A DNA stretch of 64,000 bases from Allium sativum (lineage: Eukaryota > Streptophyta > Magnoliopsida > Asparagales > Amaryllidaceae). A model generated the notes under the pieces. The model was not told where the DNA came from. It was given only the letters and a program-made list of their open reading frames with translations, and did not search any database. Both the position numbers and the translations under genes were made by a program. Within the stretch, counting starts at the first letter, position 1. Every line of letters begins with the position of its first letter. Shown here in pieces: positions 59,240 through 64,000 of the stretch. Location of the stretch: the NCBI GenBank assembly GCA_030737875.1, contig CM060915.1:905952677-906016676 (forward strand). Reading direction: 5' to 3'.

Positions 59240-59950
59240 TAAGTAATATAATATGAATGTATCTTATCAACTAACAATATCGTTATTCCCCTACAAATAC
59301 ATATAATGTATTTGCTAGTGTTAATGTGATAATGGATTAAAAATGAGAATCCAAAGAAGGTTATTATTTAATATAACAATAACAATATTGGTCGGTACTA
59401 AGGGAAGAATAAAGGGATATAAGTTCATATTGATCATCACTGTTAAATATTTGTTAACATATATAATGATGCAAAATATTAAGTAACTTGAATAAATTAT
59501 CAATTATATCCCCAATAGACTTTCTTCAATATAGATTTGACTCCTGAAGGATTAAAAGGTGTAAATCATAACTGAAATGTTATATAGAAGTGGATTCAGA
59601 ATCTTATTGAAGTAGGTATAAAGATGCTAAATAAAGGAGGTGAGTGGTTTCGAAGAAACACTTAAGGGTGCTTTGAAAAAGACCCATGACATGATTATTA
59701 AGTAACCGGAGAAGTGTTTTAGGTATCTAAAACATGAAGAGATCTCGATAAATCGTAAATGTGAAGAGATCTCGATAAATCGTATTGAGAACCAACAACA
59801 GATAATCAACGATGATAAATCTGTAAATAATAAAGTGCTTATGTTAGTTAAGATATTAAAAACCATAAATTAGGGAATAACATGGTTGGTCATCATGATC
59901 CTTCCCTAAATGAGAAATATTTATATGTAGTCTGTAAAATATAATTAGAA

Positions 59951-59991
<41 letters not shown>

Positions 59992-60086
59992 CATACATAT
60001 ATATATATATACATACATATATATATATAACGGCAAAAGCACATTAAAATTACCGAAGCACCATATAGTATCAACAACATGTTATG
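59240..60086. other. AT-rich spacer with CA/TA microsatellite
   Basis: (CA)n then (TA)n and TACA units at 59952-60028. The rest shows nothing recognisable. The last five bases, TTATG, would be one copy of the target duplication of the LTR element that follows. Confidence 0.6.
59733..59790. repeat. Short tandem duplication
   Basis: GAGATCTCGATAAATCGTA occurs twice, about 28 bp apart, each copy preceded by TGAAGA. Confidence 0.8.
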
Positions 60087-61172
60087 TGTAACACCCCACC
60101 TCCGCTAGGGTCACTCATAAAGGGAATGCACTAGTTTTGGAGGAGCGTTATTGAGGTAAACAAACGCAGAAAATATTACAAGACAGAACATAAATAAAAC
60201 AGCGGAAGAATCAAAAGATAAATTTCATTACTTTCAAAATAGTCAAAGCCTTCTTACAGCCAAAGTACCAAATAGCCAAAGTCATTATTTTCCATTACAA
60301 CAAATCCTGTCTTGCATAAACAAAGAAGCATAAACTTAAAACAACAAAAGTAGCTTAATTCCCCAAAGGTAGCAGAAATGCAGCCATAGCATAGCTCAAG
60401 ATCAAGCCGTACATGAGCTGAACCGAAAGCAAGAGAAATCCAAGCTAAGTGCTAGAGTTTCCTCCCTGAGAACCTGGAGGGGGGGGGGGGGACGAAAGAA
60501 AAAAGAGACGAAAGAAAACGGGTCAGTCATAAAAACTGGCAAGTCCTAGTGACTTTCAGCATAAAAACAGGTAAAGGTAACATGACATGTATAAACTGAA
60601 AGTAAACATAAGGATGCTGTCAAGATGGGCAAGATAGACTAAGATAGCATGACAATTCAAGTATAAATCAAGTATAGCATCACATGTTCAAGGTTCGCTG
60701 CACCAACTGTACTAGTATCCCAAACTCATGTCATATATTAACCATGAAATGATCCCTTGGCCCAATATCATGAATGACCCATTTCTAGGTCCAACGGAAC
60801 GATCCACTAATCGATCGGCTCCCTACAAGTTCTAGCTCGTCGTGTGTCTACGTCATACGACCCTATCACGAATGTAGTCACCTGTGCTAGGTCCACCATA
60901 GGGTGTATCAAGCCCTAGGGTGCCAACCACCGACACGAATCAAGCATGCACAGGTAAACCTACTGATGCCCAATGCCTGCTTTTTCAACTATGGACTACG
61001 TGCACGACCATAGTCCGCCTGAACCTACACTGGCGCACCAACTCAGCCGTCGGCCTGGTCGCTTACAATCAGCCCAGTAATCGTGCCCCACCCTGCCTAG
61101 TTACAGGGTACCATGATACATCTAGTGGGTTACTGCTGAAATGGACCGCGTAACTAGGGTTTCCGTCCAATA

Positions 61173-61384
61173 GGTTAAGTGTTGTCATTTAAATTCGTGA
61201 CTTAACCCTCATCAGTCTAGCATGTAAAGTTGGTTAAGTGTTGTCATTCAAGTTCGTGACTTAACCCGCCTACGTGTCATGTCAAATTTGACTAAGTGTT
61301 GTCGTTCAAGTTCATGACTTAGCCCTACGAATCATGTATCAAGTTGGTTAAGTGTTGTCTTTCATGTTCATGACTTAACCCTAT
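61173..61384. repeat. Four tandem units of about 57 bp in the LTR
   Basis: Each unit opens GGTTAAGTGTTGTC and contains GTGACTTAACCC, an internal inverted repeat. Units start at about 61173, 61232, 61290 and 61346. Confidence 0.85.
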
Positions 61385-61432
61385 CATGTGGCATTAATTC
61401 ATTAATACACCCCAACCTCTCACATCAGACCT

Positions 61433-61618
61433 GTTGTTGTGGTCACTGGATATGTCGGGCGGTTCCGGGCAGATTTACACCACAACTCAGTCTGACCTCG
61501 GGTTTCAAGCGCAATATGACCAACTACCCACATTGGATCCTATTGTTTGCAGTAACTGGATTTGCCGGGCGGTTCCGGGCAGAGTTACACTGCAAACTCA
61601 ACCCAACCTCGAGTTGGC
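61433..61618. repeat. Duplicated CGGGCGGTTCCGGGCAGA segment in the LTR
   Basis: Two copies of about 75 bp (61433-61507 and 61542-61618), each with an outer inverted pair (TTGTTGTGG/CCACAACTC in the first, TTGTTTGCAG/CTGCAAACTC in the second). The outer pairs differ yet both still pair, so pairing looks kept. Confidence 0.75.
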
Positions 61619-62014
61619 CATTTTCAAGTTCATTCTAGTGTCATGTCCATGTTCAAATTTCATATCAAGTTCGTGTCAAGTTTCAAGGCAAGTTTCATGT
61701 CAAATAATATAGATTTCATGTTATGCCCAAATAACCCCGCATTCATAACGTACGTATACCATGATTTCACAAGTTCTCTAAATACTCATGAAATGAAACT
61801 AAAAAGGGAATAGAGGATAAACATGAGAATTGACATAAAAGAATAGGCATGCAAAAGCGATCCAAATACAAGGATAATGGATCCAATGGTTTTGGTGTAC
61901 TTAATAGCGAATAGGAATAAACTAAGCAAGTCACACCCTAGGTATGAGATCCAACAAAATGCCAGTTCGGTGTACAACATGGTTTGCAACTGTAGTGTTA
62001 TGGGCATAAACAAT

Positions 62015-62420
62015 CAACTATAATAGTCTTAGGCAATTAACCACAATAGTCATAGTCATGGTCATAGGTAGAAATATCATAGTTATGAATCATAGGCAAT
62101 TAATCACAATAGTCATGGATAATTATCCAAAATAGTCCTAGGCAATTACCCTAAATAGTCATAAGCGATTAACTGTAATAATTTCAAAGTCATGGTCATA
62201 GACAATAGTCTTATGTTCATAATCATAGGCAATAATTCTCATAGTCATGAGTCATAGGTGATTAGCCACAATTGTCCTTGCAATAGTCATAGGCAATAGT
62301 CTTATGTTCACAGTCATAGGCATAGGCATAGTCTTATGTTCAAAGTCATAGGCATAGGCATAGTCTTATGTTCACAGTCATAGTCTTAGGCCATTAACAA
62401 TAGCTTCAACGTCATAGGCA
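62015..62420. repeat. CATAGTC / CATAGGCAA repeat region in the LTR
   Basis: Many imperfect units built from TAGTCATAGGCAATTA and GTCTTATGTTCACAGTCA, including near-identical neighbours of about 35 bp at 62290-62385. Confidence 0.8.
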
Positions 62421-62954
62421 TGATAATGTTATGGACATGAAAGAGTTTGATTTACAACATGAATAGGTCCAAACTGATTTCATAGCAATATTCCCAAAAG
62501 TCAAGATCCAAGATGAACAAGAATAGATATGAATCAATTATCATACACAGGTCCAATTCCAATTTATAACATGTCCATATTAAGTTTATAGTTTTAATCT
62601 AAAAGTAACTTGAACTTACAGATCGTGGTCTAAGAAATTGAGATGCAGAAGTTGAATCTATAAACTAGTCGTCGAATTGTTGAATCGTTGAATCTTGATT
62701 TGATTGTAGAAGAAAATCCCCAATATGCAATTCCTAGCCGTAGTCTTCAAGAAATAGTCTTCGCGTTTTATTTTAATTTAATATAATACAGAGGAAGAAG
62801 AAGCCATGTCCATCAAGAATTTGTGCAGCATAAGGTTAGAGAAGAATGGTGTAAAGAGAATGAGGCTAGGAGGCTGTTTATATAGGATTTGGCGGACGAA
62901 TCTAGGCTGAAAACGAGACCAGATACATCAGAATGAACTCAGGCTCAAAACTGG

Positions 62955-63059
62955 GCTTCAGCACCAGGTCGACCATGGGGTCGACCTGGTCCTTGGGAGG
63001 TCGACCATAGTGTCGACCCCCAGGTCGACCTGGTCCTGGGCGGGAAAATTCCCGCCCAG
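62955..63059. repeat. GGTCGACC palindrome cluster and hairpin in the LTR
   Basis: AGGTCGACC occurs repeatedly in alternating contexts (62961-63033). It is followed at 63036-63059 by a perfect hairpin with 11-bp arms CTGGGCGGGAA and TTCCCGCCCAG around AA. On the minus strand this lies about 70-180 bp upstream of the LTR TATA box. Confidence 0.8.
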
Positions 63060-63309
63060 CCTGCACTGGGGTTTGAATTCGAAATTCAAATTCAAATTTC
63101 GAGCTGTTTTTTATTCTGAAAATTTCTGAAACTTCGGAAGGTCATATCTCCCTCATACGGACTCCGATTTTCAAAAACTCGGACTCGTTTCCAAGCAGAA
63201 TTTCGAGACGAACACAATGGCGCAACTCGTTTCCCTTGATTCTTATTTTAAAAATTAATTCTGCCTTGATTTATGGTTTTAACATGTTATTAAAATTCGG
63301 GTTGTTACA

Positions 63310-63323
63310 TTCTCCCCTCCTTA
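63310..63323 (-). promoter_or_regulatory. Polypurine tract of the LTR retrotransposon
   Basis: The minus strand reads AAGGAGGGGAGAA directly before the LTR's TGTAACA. It is the primer site for plus-strand DNA synthesis in LTR elements and fixes the element's orientation. Confidence 0.85.
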
Positions 63324-63797
63324 AAGGATTTCGTCCCCGAAATCTTCAAGTTAAGAAGAATGCATCCTATCATACAATCAACCATCATCCACAAGCAACC
63401 ATTGTCCTTAAAAGATTTCTATTGCTATATGAACATATGCTGAAAGTGTGTGTATATGTTCCTTATCTAATGCAAATGATCAGGCGTGGTTGATCTTCTT
63501 AATGCAAAATATGTTTAGTGCCATGAATCCAACATGTATGCAAATAGTCCTAGTCACATAAACACTATATGTGTGCACAAACATCCATCAATATGCAACA
63601 TTCACATGATAACACATTCGATTTCATCCATAAACAAGTATAAACACTCATGCATATGCAATATGAAAATGTGTCTGAGCCGATCTAGTGCCTAATGTGT
63701 GTTATGCAACCACGGGCAACCACTTGCGACCACTTGCAACCATTTACAAACATCAACCATAACATGTTTCAATCACATGTTTACATCCAAAAGGGTT
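63324..63797. other. Short non-coding stretch between gag end and PPT
   Basis: About 470 bp with no integrase, reverse transcriptase or chromodomain-like frame on the minus strand, where the end of pol would lie in a complete Ty3/gypsy element. Confidence 0.55.
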
Positions 63798-64000
63798 CTA
63801 CCTAAGGTTCTCAAGATAGGATTTAGAAGATAAGCAAGATAAAACAAAGCATCTAGGAGAAGAAGTTAAAGATGTACCCCCAGAAGGTCTTGCCTGCGGG
63901 CCTTGCCCTTGCTTCTTAGAGCAGTTCTTGCTGATATGTCCAGTGTCACCACACTGAAAGCATGCTCCCATCTTCATCTTCTTCTTTCTACAATCCTGGA
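63798..64000 (-). CDS. gag C-terminus with CCHC zinc knuckle, partial at window edge
   Basis: The minus-strand frame runs from the window edge to TAG at 63800-63798. It reads KKKMKMGACFQCGDTGHISK then NCSKKQGQG, a CCHC knuckle C-x2-C-x4-H-x4-C that binds element RNA in gag proteins. After it comes a Ser/Pro-rich tail and a stop, with no protease. The start lies outside the window. The short distance to the 3' LTR is unusual. Confidence 0.8.
   Translation of the reverse strand, partial: QDCRKKKMKMGACFQCGDTGHISKNCSKKQGQGPQARPSGGTSLTSSPRCFVLSCLSSKSYLENLR

Larger units (their letters stand above)
60087..63309 (-). mobile_element. Ty3/gypsy-type 3' LTR (minus strand)
   Basis: 3223 bp between TGTAACACCCC and GGGTTGTTACA, that is TG...CA on either strand. 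On the minus strand a polypurine tract, AAGGAGGGGAGAA, ends right at its start (63310-63323). A TATA box, CTATATAAAC, lies about 430 bp inside (about 62886-62877). The PPT makes this the 3' LTR of a minus-strand element whose body runs off the right edge, so the second LTR and duplication cannot be checked. Confidence 0.85.

Overview
This is a stretch of a plant nuclear genome, very probably a flowering plant. It is AT-rich, the one host gene I can read is split by GT-AG introns, and nearly everything else is plant-type transposable-element debris (CACTA, hAT, Mutator-like and PIF elements, Helitron-like ends, Ty3/gypsy and LTR remnants, a SINE). There is no sign of bacterial or organellar DNA. 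I recognise no rRNA gene, intact tRNA gene or CRISPR array.

Layout. 1-4009: decayed retroelement sequence, with a Ty3/gypsy gag remnant, a palindromic tandem array and a PIF/Harbinger transposase scrap. 4010-9330: a complete but dead CACTA element with a CAT target duplication. 9540-10023: a hAT-type MITE with an 8-bp duplication. 10200-10534: a second MITE. 10872-25110, minus strand: an apparently intact five-exon gene for a multi-pass membrane RING-H2 E3 ubiquitin ligase. Its last exon, carrying the RING, is cut off from the rest by an 11.4-kb intron filled with repeats (a SINE, retroelement scraps, microsatellites and a Mutator-like foldback). Its leader carries a 38-codon uORF ending 6 nt before the start codon, and a foldback MITE sits just upstream.

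25.7-28.9 kb: a minus-strand LTR-like segment interrupted by a solo LTR of 2392 bp with TGTAT duplications. 29789-37001: a second, larger CACTA element with a GGA duplication and remnants of both transposase genes on the minus strand; it split an older hAT-like element. 37.4-40.9 kb: AT-rich spacer holding a long-armed foldback inserted in a (TA)n tract. 40.9-59.2 kb: very AT-rich DNA with Helitron-like termini and a few exon-like islands. 60087-63309: a 3.2-kb Ty3/gypsy LTR with its polypurine tract, then, only about 0.5 kb away, the end of a gag zinc-knuckle ORF running off the window, which suggests an element without pol.

I found no clear unknown biochemical system. The best leads are the ligase gene with its uORF, promoter MITE and giant repeat-filled intron; the hairpin present in both CACTA elements next to the transposase; and the gag-only element at the right edge. 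Everything was read by eye. Boundaries backed by target duplications or splice sites are firm; the others are approximate.
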